Source: Bacteroidales bacterium
Lineage (GTDB): Bacteria; Bacteroidota; Bacteroidia; Bacteroidales; FEN-979
Length of the DNA: 64,000 nt
Assembly: GCA_023231005.1 (NCBI GenBank)
Contig: JALNWG010000006.1
Coordinates: 1 to 64,000, forward strand
Direction of reading: 5' to 3'
Shown: piece by piece, positions 8,937 through 18,517 of the stretch
How the letters are laid out: every line of letters starts with the position of its first letter
How positions within the stretch are numbered: position 1 is the first letter of the stretch
Program-made: the position numbers and the translations under genes
The notes under the pieces: model-generated
Seen by the model: only the letters and a program-made list of their open reading frames with translations
Told to the model about the DNA's origin: nothing
The model's database searches: none

Positions 8937-11900
8937 ATGAAAGATAGACCCCTAATGATTCCAGATTATCTTTTTGAAACAAGCTGGGAAGTATGCAATA
9001 AAGCTGGTGGTATTTGTATGTCAATATCTACCAAAGCCTTAACATTAACAGAAGAACTTAAAGATAATTACATTCTTATTGGTCCGGATGTGTGGAAGGA
9101 AACACATCAAAATCCTGAATTTATTGAAGATAAATTTCTATACAAGTCATGGCGCGAAAAAGCTGAAAGTGAGGGTTTCCGGATTAAACTCGGACGATGG
9201 AACATTCCGGGTAAACCTGTGGTAATTCTTGTTGATTTCACTCCCCATTATCCTGAAAAAGATAAAATTTTTGCCCATTTTTGGGAACGTTATAAACTGG
9301 ATTCAATTAGCGGGGATTGGAATTATATTGAACCGGCACTCTTTGGTTATGCATCTGGTCAAATCATCGAAAGCTTTTATAATTTCAACCTTTCGCATCA
9401 TGATAAAATTGTTGCTCAGTTTCATGAATGGAAAACCGGTGCCGGAATTCTTTTTCTTAAAGAAAGAGTCCCGCAGGTAGGTACGATCTTCACAACACAT
9501 TCCACAGTGGTTGGAAGCGCTATTGCTTCCCATGGTTTACCCCTGTATAAAGACTTTGAGAACTACAATGCTGAAAACATGGCCAAACAGTTTGGCGTTA
9601 TGGCCATGTTTTCCCTTGAAAAATTGTCGGCACTTGAATCCGATTATTTTACTACTGTCAGCGAATTAACCAATAATGAATGTCGGAAGTTTTTGGAAAG
9701 AGAAGCCGACTTAATAACACCCAATGGATTTGATGATGCGCTGATCCCTGTCAAAGAAGATTATACCATCAAGCGAAACCGTGCCAGAAACAAAGTCAAC
9801 GAAGTTGTGGTTGCTTTAACAGGTGTTGAAGTTCCGGAAGAAAGTATCCTGATCTTTCACAGTGGTAGGTATGATTTCCGGAATAAAGGGATTGGCGTTT
9901 TTATTGACGTGCTTGGAAAACTGAATCAAGATCCCAGGTTAAAACACACTGTAATTGCCCTGATTGCTGTTCCATCAAGTACGAACAATCTGAGAAAAGA
10001 CCTGGCAGATCGGATTGCAAGTAAGGAGAAGGGAAATCCCAGGACAGAAGATTATCTTACCCATGGATTACCGGAAGCTGAAAATGATCAGATTCTTCGT
10101 AAAATAAAAGAAAACCAACTTCTTAACCGTCCGGAAGATAAAGTCAAGGTAATCTATACATCCAGTTGGCTGGATGGTGCCGATGGAATATTTAATTTGG
10201 ATTATTATAACCTTATGATCGGGTTTGATGGTACCATCTTTCCTTCTTACTATGAGCCATGGGGTACTGCCCCGATGGAAAGTCTGGCATATCACATTCC
10301 TACCATTACAACCTCACTTTCCGGATTTGGTCAATGGATAAAATCTTTGTTTCCTTCCATTAAAGATAGTGTTACCGTCATCGAAAGAAATGATGATAAT
10401 GAAAAGGATGTTGTTGACGAAATTGTTAAGGGTATAATTAACGTCAGTTCAAAAACGGAAAAGGAAATTATCAAAATCAAAATCAAAGCTTTTGAAATAT
10501 CACGCTCCCTTTTATGGAAAAACCTTATAGACCAATATCATGAAGCATTTTCGAATACTTTGAATATCACGGATTCCCGTGCTGAATTATATGCCGGGAA
10601 ACAACCTCAAGTGTTGACTTCCAGTACTAAAAGCATGATGGATATTAGACCAGAATGGAAAAAAGTGCTTATCCAACAACGGATCCCTGAAAATCTATCG
10701 GGACTTGAAAGGTTGGCGAAAAATTTATGGTGGTCGTGGAATTATGAGGGTTCTGAATTATTTGAAATGATCCATAAACAGCGATGGTACGATTTAAAGT
10801 TTAATCCCATCGCTTTGATTGAATCGCTTTCTTATATTGAATTACAGAACCTGAGCGCCAATGAAAAATTTGTCAATAAATTGGCTAAGGTAACAGCAAA
10901 ATTCGATACTTATATGGCCAAATCATCCGAAAAATCGCATGATTTGGTCGCATACTTTAGTATGGAATATGGTTTGCACGATACGTTGAAAATTTTTTCA
11001 GGTGGATTGGGGATGCTGGCAGGCGACTATTTAAAGGAGGCCAGTGATTCAAATGTCAATATTATTGGTGTGGGATTGCTATACCGCTATGGGTATTTTA
11101 AACAAAATCTTTCTCTTTATGGAGATCAGATCGCCGTTTATACTCCTCAAAAATTCACCCATCTCCCCTTAATTCCAATCAGAGACACCCAGGGAAATTG
11201 GCTAAAAGTAACGGTCGCTTTTCCTGGTCGTAACTTGTATGCAAAAGTTTGGAGATGTGATGTTGGCAGGGTTCCTCTTTTTCTAATGGATGCAGATATT
11301 GATGAAAATCAGGAAGCTGACCGGAGTGTTACATTTCAATTATATGGCGGCGACCTTGAAAATCGACTTCGGCAGGAATTGTTACTCGGAATTGGCGGCA
11401 TCAGGATGTTGGACGAAATGGGCATCAAACCTGAAATTTTCCATAGCAATGAAGGTCATTCGGCATTTATCGGATTAGAACGCTTGAAAAAACTGATCCA
11501 TAATGAAAAACTGACCTTTCCGCAAGCCATGGAAGTCGTTAGATCTTCGAACTTGTTTACTACACACACTCCCGTTCCTGCTGGTCATGATACCTTTCCT
11601 GAAGAATTGTTGCGACGATATATGTCACATTATCCCGATCATCTCAACCTCAAATGGGAGCAATTTATGAATCTTGGGCGGTGGGTGGATAATGACCCTG
11701 AGGAGAAATTTTCAATGAGTGTTTTGGCCGCCAAATTATCTCAGGAAATCAATGCCGTGAGTAAAATCCACGGTAGAGTTACCCGGGAGATGTTTTGTAA
11801 ATTATATAAAGGATATTATCCTAAGGAACTTCATATCGGTTATGTAACCAATGGGGTTCATTATCCCACCTGGACTGCAAAATCATGGCAGCAATTGTAT

Positions 11901-13184
11901 AGTAAAGAGTTTGGAGAGGGATTTTTAGAAGATCAGTCAAATCCGCAATATTGGAAAAAAATTCATCAGGTGGATGATGAAACAATCTGGAAAACCAAGC
12001 TGAAGCAAAAAATGCAAATGGATGAATACTTATTGCAAAGGCTTTACAAGGATATGACACTTCGCCATGAAAATCCGAAACTGATCTTCAAAATCAGGGA
12101 AAATGCAAAGGCCGGAGCCTTAACCATTGGTTTTGCCAGGCGGTTTGCAACCTATAAAAGAGCCCATTTGTTATTCAGTAACCTTGATAGGTTATCGCGC
12201 GTTATCAATAACCCGGAAAAACCTGTTGAGTTCATTTTTGCCGGGAAAGCGCATCCAAATGATAAGGCTGGACAAGACCTGATCAAACGGATCTTCGAAA
12301 TATCAAGAATGCCAGAATTCCTTGGGAAAATTTTATTTGTCGAAAATTACGATATTGAATTGGCCAAATATCTGATTAAAGGAGTTGATATTTGGTTAAA
12401 TACGCCTACACGTCCCTTAGAGGCTTCCGGTACAAGTGGTGAAAAAGCAGTGATGAATGGCGTTATTAACTTCAGTGTTTTGGATGGTTGGTGGGCGGAA
12501 GGATACCGTCCCAATGCGGGTTGGGCTCTTGAAGAGGAAACAACGTATGATAATGAATTGTTTCAGGATGAATTAGATGCCGAAAAGATCTATACAATTT
12601 TAGAGGAAGAAATCATTCCGATCTATTTTGGTGTTAACGAGAATAATGTACCGGAAAAATGGGTTTCGTATATCAAAAATACCATCTCTGAAATTGCCCC
12701 ACACTATACGATGAAACGTCAGCTTGATGATTATATCCGGCAATATTATAACCCTTTGTTCAAAAGAACGAGGATTGTATCAGGAAAAAATTATGAAATT
12801 GCCCGGCACATTGCAAGTTGGAAAAGAAAAGTGATCCGTGGCTGGGAAAGCATTGAGGTGATTTCGATTAATGTTCCCGATTCGAATCAAAAACCATTAT
12901 TATTAGGAGAATCTTTTAAAGCTGAGATTATTCTGGATCTGAACGAATTATCGGGAACTGATATTGGCATCGAAGTCGTGTTCGGGAAAAAAGTGAATGA
13001 TGAAGTAAAAGAACCTGATTTCATTGAGGAAATGACGATGATCAGATCGGAGAGAAACATTGCTGTGTTCGGTTGTGAAATCCCAATTAACCAGGCTGGT
13101 GTTTATGACTTCGCTTTCCGTCTGTTTCCGAAAAGTCCATTATTGCCTCATCGACAAGACTTTAATCTTTTGAAATGGATTTAA
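8937..13184 (+). CDS. fused glycogen synthase (GT3) - alpha-glucan phosphorylase (GT35)
   Basis: A 1415-residue, two-enzyme polypeptide. Residues 1 to about 550 are a GT3 glycogen synthase of the eukaryotic type: FETSWEVCNKAGGI at the start, FHEWKTGAGILFL, IFTTHSTVVGS, HSGRYDFRNKG, and PSYYEPWGTAPMES with the E440/E448 pair. Residues about 567-1290 are an alpha-glucan phosphorylase of the short bacterial/archaeal type: LAKNLWWSWN at its start, IFHSNEGHSAF, HTPVPAGHDTF, and EASGTSGEKAVMNG with the pyridoxal-phosphate lysine K1170. About 125 C-terminal residues form an extra beta-rich domain. GT3 enzymes normally use UDP-glucose. Both halves keep their motifs, so synthesis and phosphorolysis may be coupled in one protein. 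Last gene of the glycogen operon, 7 bases after the amylase. Confidence 0.9.
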   Translation: MKDRPLMIPDYLFETSWEVCNKAGGICMSISTKALTLTEELKDNYILIGPDVWKETHQNPEFIEDKFLYKSWREKAESEGFRIKLGRWNIPGKPVVILVDFTPHYPEKDKIFAHFWERYKLDSISGDWNYIEPALFGYASGQIIESFYNFNLSHHDKIVAQFHEWKTGAGILFLKERVPQVGTIFTTHSTVVGSAIASHGLPLYKDFENYNAENMAKQFGVMAMFSLEKLSALESDYFTTVSELTNNECRKFLEREADLITPNGFDDALIPVKEDYTIKRNRARNKVNEVVVALTGVEVPEESILIFHSGRYDFRNKGIGVFIDVLGKLNQDPRLKHTVIALIAVPSSTNNLRKDLADRIASKEKGNPRTEDYLTHGLPEAENDQILRKIKENQLLNRPEDKVKVIYTSSWLDGADGIFNLDYYNLMIGFDGTIFPSYYEPWGTAPMESLAYHIPTITTSLSGFGQWIKSLFPSIKDSVTVIERNDDNEKDVVDEIVKGIINVSSKTEKEIIKIKIKAFEISRSLLWKNLIDQYHEAFSNTLNITDSRAELYAGKQPQVLTSSTKSMMDIRPEWKKVLIQQRIPENLSGLERLAKNLWWSWNYEGSELFEMIHKQRWYDLKFNPIALIESLSYIELQNLSANEKFVNKLAKVTAKFDTYMAKSSEKSHDLVAYFSMEYGLHDTLKIFSGGLGMLAGDYLKEASDSNVNIIGVGLLYRYGYFKQNLSLYGDQIAVYTPQKFTHLPLIPIRDTQGNWLKVTVAFPGRNLYAKVWRCDVGRVPLFLMDADIDENQEADRSVTFQLYGGDLENRLRQELLLGIGGIRMLDEMGIKPEIFHSNEGHSAFIGLERLKKLIHNEKLTFPQAMEVVRSSNLFTTHTPVPAGHDTFPEELLRRYMSHYPDHLNLKWEQFMNLGRWVDNDPEEKFSMSVLAAKLSQEINAVSKIHGRVTREMFCKLYKGYYPKELHIGYVTNGVHYPTWTAKSWQQLYSKEFGEGFLEDQSNPQYWKKIHQVDDETIWKTKLKQKMQMDEYLLQRLYKDMTLRHENPKLIFKIRENAKAGALTIGFARRFATYKRAHLLFSNLDRLSRVINNPEKPVEFIFAGKAHPNDKAGQDLIKRIFEISRMPEFLGKILFVENYDIELAKYLIKGVDIWLNTPTRPLEASGTSGEKAVMNGVINFSVLDGWWAEGYRPNAGWALEEETTYDNELFQDELDAEKIYTILEEEIIPIYFGVNENNVPEKWVSYIKNTISEIAPHYTMKRQLDDYIRQYYNPLFKRTRIVSGKNYEIARHIASWKRKVIRGWESIEVISINVPDSNQKPLLLGESFKAEIILDLNELSGTDIGIEVVFGKKVNDEVKEPDFIEEMTMIRSERNIAVFGCEIPINQAGVYDFAFRLFPKSPLLPHRQDFNLLKWI

Positions 13185-13230
13185 ATTCCTATGATTATTA
13201 TTTGTATTGTTAAAAAAATAAAAACCAATT

Positions 13231-13977
13231 ATGAAACTATTAACAGGAAAAACTGCTTTAATTACTGGAGCAAATCGTGGCATTGGTAAATCGATTGCCT
13301 TGAAACTGGCTGCCAATGGTGCCAACATTGCTTTCTCCGACATCGCTTGTAACGACGATACAATTCAACTGGAAAATGAGATACAGGCCCTTGGGGTAAA
13401 AGCAAAGGGTTATGCTTCTGATGCGAGTTCCTTTAGCTCAAGTGAAGAACTGATCAGTAAAGTTGTTAGTGATTTTACTACCATTGATATTTTGGTAAAT
13501 AATGCTGGTATCACCAGGGATAATTTACTCCTGCGAATGTCGGAAACAGATTGGGACAGAGTCATCAATGTCAACCTGAAATCCGTTTATAACCTTACCA
13601 AGGCCATTCAAAAAGTAATGATCCAACAACGTTTCGGATCTATCATCAATATGAGTTCTGTCGTGGGCATTGAAGGGAATGGTGGACAATCCAATTATGC
13701 TGCATCCAAAGCCGGTATCATCGGATTTACTAAATCGATGGCACAGGAACTTGGATCCCGGAATATCCGGTGTAATGCAATTGCCCCAGGTTTCATTGCT
13801 ACCGAGATGACTGCGAAAATTCCACAGGCAGCTCGTGACAAATGGATCCAGGATATACCATTAAAACGTCCCGGAACTCCTGATGATGTCGCAAATCTGG
13901 CATTGTTCCTTGCCTCCGATCTTAGTTCATACATTACCGGCCAGGCCATTACTGTTTGCGGTGGCTTGCATACCTAA
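13231..13977 (+). CDS. fabG: 3-oxoacyl-[acyl-carrier-protein] reductase
   Basis: A 248-residue short-chain dehydrogenase that fits FabG, the NADPH-dependent ketoacyl-ACP reductase of fatty acid elongation. It shows the TGANRGIGKSIA cofactor loop near residue 13, NNAGITRDNLLLRM, the catalytic Ser in NMSSVVG, and Tyr/Lys in NYAASKAGIIG. The GFIATEMT and C-terminal SSYITGQAITVCGG segments are characteristic of FabG. It lies 46 bases after the phosphorylase gene and just before a von Willebrand A protein, and could be co-transcribed with either. Related reductases of other pathways share these motifs, so the exact substrate is inferred. Confidence 0.88.
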   Translation: MKLLTGKTALITGANRGIGKSIALKLAANGANIAFSDIACNDDTIQLENEIQALGVKAKGYASDASSFSSSEELISKVVSDFTTIDILVNNAGITRDNLLLRMSETDWDRVINVNLKSVYNLTKAIQKVMIQQRFGSIINMSSVVGIEGNGGQSNYAASKAGIIGFTKSMAQELGSRNIRCNAIAPGFIATEMTAKIPQAARDKWIQDIPLKRPGTPDDVANLALFLASDLSSYITGQAITVCGGLHT

Positions 13978-13991
13978 TTAAACCTGGATCC

Positions 13992-16064
13992 TTGGGACTT
14001 GTCTTCGAATATCCTTCTGGTTTTATTGTCCTTTGCCTTTTAGTTGGGGCACTCTATGCGTTTACCCTGTATTTTTTTTCTGAAAGGCGAAAATCAACGC
14101 CACAACTATGGTGGGTTCTGTTCTTATTTCGGTTTCTCTCCGTTTCTTTTATCTGTTTGTTGCTTCTTTCACCCTTAATTAAACAAACAGAAACAACGTT
14201 AGAGAAACCGCTTGTAATTTTGGGTTTAGATAATTCTGCATCTATAATAAGCACTAATGATTCAGATTATTACAAAAAAGAATGGGAGCAAAGTATAAAA
14301 CAACTGGAAACAGCCCTCCAAAAAAAGTGTGATGTCAAGATTTTTACCTTTGGCGATCAGGTTTTAAATGGATCAAATCTTACTTTTGCTGAACGGGAGA
14401 CGGATATTTCCTCGTTTTTTCAGGAGGTTGAAAATCGTTACTCCAACAGGAATACGGGGGCCCTGATTATTGCTACCGATGGTCTCTACAATAAAGGCAC
14501 CGACCCTTTATATGCTGCAAAAAAAATCTCTTTCCCGATATATTCGATTGCCTTAGGTGATACTGTGTTAAAGAAGGATATACTGATCCATAAAGTTGCC
14601 TGTAATAAGACTGTATTTAAGGATGATAAATTTCCTGTGGAAATTTTTGCGGAAATGGATTATTGCGATGGTATAAAGAGCAACCTGATTATGCGAAAGG
14701 GAAGCGTAATAGTTGAACAAAAGGAGATATTGGGGAAAGGAGATAGAACAATGATCAAAACAACATTTCAAACGGAGTTAAAACAACCGGGAATTTACAG
14801 ATATTCAATCGAGATCGAACCAGTATCAGGAGAGTTAACAGCAAAAAACAATAAGAGAGATTTTTTAGTAGAGGTGTTGGATAACCGTCAAAAAATTGCC
14901 TTACTGTATGATGCACCTCATCCTGATATAACTACTTTGCTTAAATCTTTAGAAGGCTCTTCACGTTTCGAAATTGAACAATTCAAACCGGAGAATATGC
15001 CCACGTCGCTTGAAAAATATGATCTGGTAATCCTTTATCAGATACCTTCCATTATGGGGTCAACTAATATGAACTCCCTGATAAAATCAGCCAAATCATT
15101 GCTTTTTATTTTAGGTAGTCGGTCAGATCTTAACAGCTTCAATAATTTGAAAACCGGATTAATAATCAATGCTAAACAATCTGCTACCACCGACCCTCAG
15201 GCTGTGATTAATGATAATTTTTCACTCTTTACCATGGATCCGAATGAAAAAAACCTTTTTAATGGCTTTCCCCCTTTGCAATCACCTTTTGGTGTTTATC
15301 AATACGGACCGCTTTCAGAGGTACTAGCTTTTCAAAAAATAGGAAGTATTCGGTCGAACAATCCACTTTTTATCTTTTTGCCATCCCCCGACCGTAAAAT
15401 TGGAGTGATTACTGGTGAAAATTTATGGCGTTGGAGATTCTCAAATTTTGTGCAACGTTCTAATTATGAACTTTTTGATGATTTGTTAAATAAAGTAGCT
15501 CATTACCTTGCTGTAAAAGAGGATAAAAGTTTTTTCAGAATAAAAGTCTCTAACAGAATTGAGGAAAATAGTCCTGTTGAAATGGAAGCAGAATTATATA
15601 ACCAGAATTATGAATTGGTCAATGAGCCATTAGTGAATATTACAGTTTCCGATGAAGGGAAACGAAACTATCCCTATACATTTACAAGAACAGACCACGC
15701 ATACTATTTGAATGCCGGGATATTCCCAATTGGAAATTACTCCTATACAGCCACGGTAATACTTGGAAATAATCATTATTCGCAAAAAGGTAATTTTTTT
15801 ATCGAAGCCCTTAGTGATGAATATTCCAATCTGGTGGCCGACCATCAATTGCTTTACAATCTTTCTGCGGCGCACGATGGGCAAGTAGTTCCTCCACGCG
15901 AAATAGAAACACTCGTAAAAAAAATATTTGCCAGGGAAGATTTTAAAACAGTTTCGATCTCTCAAAAAAGGTTTGAAGACCTCCTTGGAAATCCCTGGAT
16001 TTTTATAGCGATTCTTTCATTGTTGACAATTGAATGGGTGATAAGAAAAAGACAAGGTTGGTGA
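13992..16064 (+). CDS. von Willebrand factor A domain membrane protein
   Basis: About 690 residues, uncharacterised. Two membrane segments at the start (about 8-25 and 38-60) precede a von Willebrand A-like fold with the metal-site motif DNSASI and later ATDGLY, then a long beta-rich periplasmic region, and a final membrane helix before a basic tail (RKRQGW). There is no ATG. The TTG at 13992, 14 bases after the fabG stop, gives MGLVFEYPSGF and is my preferred start; another TTG at 13956 lies inside fabG. The topology resembles Bacteroidota BatA-like membrane proteins, but the usual moxR/bat partners are absent. Its role is unknown. It ends exactly where the convergent permease gene ends. Confidence 0.72.
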   Translation: MGLVFEYPSGFIVLCLLVGALYAFTLYFFSERRKSTPQLWWVLFLFRFLSVSFICLLLLSPLIKQTETTLEKPLVILGLDNSASIISTNDSDYYKKEWEQSIKQLETALQKKCDVKIFTFGDQVLNGSNLTFAERETDISSFFQEVENRYSNRNTGALIIATDGLYNKGTDPLYAAKKISFPIYSIALGDTVLKKDILIHKVACNKTVFKDDKFPVEIFAEMDYCDGIKSNLIMRKGSVIVEQKEILGKGDRTMIKTTFQTELKQPGIYRYSIEIEPVSGELTAKNNKRDFLVEVLDNRQKIALLYDAPHPDITTLLKSLEGSSRFEIEQFKPENMPTSLEKYDLVILYQIPSIMGSTNMNSLIKSAKSLLFILGSRSDLNSFNNLKTGLIINAKQSATTDPQAVINDNFSLFTMDPNEKNLFNGFPPLQSPFGVYQYGPLSEVLAFQKIGSIRSNNPLFIFLPSPDRKIGVITGENLWRWRFSNFVQRSNYELFDDLLNKVAHYLAVKEDKSFFRIKVSNRIEENSPVEMEAELYNQNYELVNEPLVNITVSDEGKRNYPYTFTRTDHAYYLNAGIFPIGNYSYTATVILGNNHYSQKGNFFIEALSDEYSNLVADHQLLYNLSAAHDGQVVPPREIETLVKKIFAREDFKTVSISQKRFEDLLGNPWIFIAILSLLTIEWVIRKRQGW

Positions 16065-16895
16065 TCAAAGGTCCTTTTTCTCAATAACCCAAAAAACAAT
16101 GCCGATCATGATTGCCGCATATAATAAAGGAATAACTGAGGTGGTAAAACTAATTCCATCCTGAAGATTTAGGCCCATTATTTTTTTCAAAACAGGAATA
16201 GCCGGGTACTCTGTTATTCGCAAGGCCGAGTTGACCGGAAGGTATGGAGAAATGTTGTTTTTAAATACCAACGGACTCTTTAGAAAATAATATACGATGG
16301 GTTCGATGATAAGCGTATAAAGTGTAAACAAAGCAATGGATAGTCCGGTGTTTCTGAAAATGAAGCCAAAAAAGAATGCATATATCTGAAAAGTCAGGAT
16401 CGTAATGAAAAACCCAAGGAGAAAAGGAATTTTCTCAAAGACCATCTCCAGCGTGGTTCCACTTGTATGTGATAATCCGATGATCAAGGATCCAATCCCT
16501 AAAAAAAATGTTATAATAATAGAACTCAGTATGATAATGTATAATTTCGAACAAAGAAATTCCAGTTTACTCATTCCATTAATAACTCCCTGACGGATGG
16601 TTTTAAAAGTAAATTCATTGGTAATTAAAATGATAATCACTATAGCTGGGAAAATAAGGACATATCGAATGGTCGCAAAAAAGGCAATGTTTTGCCAAAC
16701 ATCCGGGAAAAAGTAAATATTGACATGGGGCAGGAGCAATGGGATTTGTTTATTCATATTATCGATCATATTATTGATCATAAACTCTGCCATCAGAAGT
16801 CCCAGAATGAGAAAGATAAAATAGAGGCCAAATAAAATCCAAAATATTTTATAACTCAGGATTTTTTTTAATTCAATTTTTAACAATTTCTTCAT
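16065..16895 (-). CDS. ABC-2 type transporter permease
   Basis: A 276-residue integral membrane protein with about six hydrophobic segments and the N-terminal LLKIELKKILSYKIFWILF amphipathic start common in ABC-2 permeases (NatB/BcrB type). It overlaps the upstream ATPase gene by 4 bases (ATGA), so the two are translationally coupled and form one exporter. Substrate is unknown; such pairs export antimicrobials, ions or lipids. No dedicated accessory protein or regulator is adjacent. Confidence 0.85.
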   Translation of the reverse strand: MKKLLKIELKKILSYKIFWILFGLYFIFLILGLLMAEFMINNMIDNMNKQIPLLLPHVNIYFFPDVWQNIAFFATIRYVLIFPAIVIIILITNEFTFKTIRQGVINGMSKLEFLCSKLYIIILSSIIITFFLGIGSLIIGLSHTSGTTLEMVFEKIPFLLGFFITILTFQIYAFFFGFIFRNTGLSIALFTLYTLIIEPIVYYFLKSPLVFKNNISPYLPVNSALRITEYPAIPVLKKIMGLNLQDGISFTTSVIPLLYAAIMIGIVFWVIEKKDL

Positions 16896-17788
16896 TGGTT
16901 TTCTTGTAAGAGTTCGAGAAAATGCTGTTCAAGGCTTCGTTTACGTTCAGATAAATGGGTCAGAATAATTCCATGACGGAAACAAAATTCATTGAGGTCT
17001 TCAGGCTTTACCTCTTTGTTAAAGGAAACGTTTATTAAATTAACCGTGGAAGTATGTGATTTGTAACCCGGAAAGTTTCTGATGGCTTTCTGAAGTTCTT
17101 CCATCGAGGAAGAACTTAATTCAAAGGAATTCGAAATAGCCAGAACTTCACTGACCTCTCCATCAAACAATTTCGTCCCTTTGTTCAATACAGCTACATG
17201 GCTACATATCTTTTGCACTTCGTCTAATAGATGAGAAGCCAGGATGATGGTGGTCCCCTCACCGGCAATTTTCAGGATCAATTCGCGGATGTGAGCAATT
17301 CCTTGAGGATCTAGACCATTGGTTGGTTCATCGAGGATAAGAATCTCCGGGTGTCCCAGCAACGCTGAAGCTATTGCTAACCTTTGTTTCATTCCAAAAG
17401 AAAAAGTTTTGAATTTCGATTTTTTTCTTTCAAACAAACCGGTTAAAGTCAATACCCTTTTGATGTCTGAATAATCCAATCCTTTAATTTCTGCGACAAT
17501 CTCAAGATTTTTCACGGGATTCAGGTACGGGAAAAAATTTGGACTCTCAATTACAGACCCGATTCTTTTCCTGCTCTCTTTTGAAGGTGTACTGCCAAAC
17601 CATTGAAAAGATCCGTTGTCGGCTTTAACCAAATCGAGAATAACACTTAGCGTTGTAGTCTTTCCACTTCCATTGGGGCCAAGAAGACCAAAGATCTGCC
17701 CTTTTTGAACCTCCAATGATAGTGTTTTAACTGCTTGAATTTTCCCGTATTTCTTAGAAAGACGGTCAATTGAAAGTACGGTTTCCAC
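16892..17788 (-). CDS. ABC transporter ATP-binding protein
   Basis: The 298-residue ATPase partner of the adjacent permease. It has Walker A GPNGSGKTT near residue 37, the ABC signature FSFGMKQRLAIASAL, Walker B ILILDEPTNGLDPQG, and the H-loop ASHLLDE. The C-terminal 80 residues are the extension seen in the bacitracin-exporter (BcrA) and NatA groups. The genes for the permease and the ATPase overlap by four bases. An RsmI-like methyltransferase gene lies 21 bases upstream on the same strand, so a three-gene transcript is possible. Confidence 0.88.
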   Translation of the reverse strand: METVLSIDRLSKKYGKIQAVKTLSLEVQKGQIFGLLGPNGSGKTTTLSVILDLVKADNGSFQWFGSTPSKESRKRIGSVIESPNFFPYLNPVKNLEIVAEIKGLDYSDIKRVLTLTGLFERKKSKFKTFSFGMKQRLAIASALLGHPEILILDEPTNGLDPQGIAHIRELILKIAGEGTTIILASHLLDEVQKICSHVAVLNKGTKLFDGEVSEVLAISNSFELSSSSMEELQKAIRNFPGYKSHTSTVNLINVSFNKEVKPEDLNEFCFRHGIILTHLSERKRSLEQHFLELLQENQ

Positions 17789-17809
17789 TAATTTCAGTAT
17801 TATTAAAAA

Positions 17810-18517
17810 TCAATGATAAAGTAAAAAAATAGCAGGCTTTTTATGAATGTCGGGTTTCGTTTTTTTCCAGTCTTTGATTGTCTTTACCTGCACCTTTTCC
17901 TCTTTTCCAGTAATATCTGAAGCAATACAAAGTAAAATATCTTCCTGGCACATTGCTAATAATGCTTCAAACAGACGAAGGTTTCGATACGGTGTTTCAA
18001 TGAAAATCTGCGTTTGGTTTTGCTGAATTATTTTTTTTTCCAGCTCTTTGATTTTATTCCTGAGTTTTTGTCTGTCAGTAGGTAAATATCCATCAAAAGA
18101 AAAGTTTTGTCCATTGAATCCTGAAGCAATAAGTGCCATTATAATTGAAGATGGCCCTGTGAGTGGAATTACCTGAATTTCTTTAATATGGGCGAGTTGA
18201 ACAATTGCTGCACCAGGATCGGCAACACAAGGAAGCCCGGCTTCCGATAATAATCCCATGTCATTACCGGAAAATACAGGCTCAAGAAAAGCATCCAAAT
18301 CTGTAATTGGGGAATGTTCATTGAAAATCAAGAAGGTGAGATCGTCGATTTTTTTTTGTGTTCCGGCAGCTTTAAGAAACCGTCGTGCTGTCCGGATTTC
18401 TTCCACAATGAAAAAATCCAATCTACGGACGATCTTTAATGTTCCTTCTGGCATTACATCGCCGACTTGTCCGTCGGCAAGGGGCGATGGGATGAGATAT
18501 AACTTTCCCTTATTCAT
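17810..18517 (-). CDS. RsmI-like SAM-dependent methyltransferase (tetrapyrrole methylase fold)
   Basis: A 235-residue member of the tetrapyrrole methylase superfamily, related to RsmI, which 2'-O-methylates C1402 of 16S rRNA. Seen in the sequence are LYLIPSPLADG at the start, FIVEEIRTARRFLKAA, GLLSEAGLPCVADPGA (SAM site), and PLTGPSSIIMALIASGF. The first loop reads IPSPLADG where classical RsmI has V-(A/G)-T-P-I-G-N, a variant common in a Bacteroidota subgroup. Classical RsmI is about 280 residues, so the rRNA role is inferred rather than secure. The gene start overlaps the tail of the decayed dehydratase fragment next to it. Confidence 0.75.
   Translation of the reverse strand: MNKGKLYLIPSPLADGQVGDVMPEGTLKIVRRLDFFIVEEIRTARRFLKAAGTQKKIDDLTFLIFNEHSPITDLDAFLEPVFSGNDMGLLSEAGLPCVADPGAAIVQLAHIKEIQVIPLTGPSSIIMALIASGFNGQNFSFDGYLPTDRQKLRNKIKELEKKIIQQNQTQIFIETPYRNLRLFEALLAMCQEDILLCIASDITGKEEKVQVKTIKDWKKTKPDIHKKPAIFLLYH

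Noticed and set aside
15630..15965. 111-residue minus-strand frame inside the von Willebrand A gene
   Set aside because: Antisense to a coherent coding frame; Cys/aromatic-rich composition typical of shadow translation.
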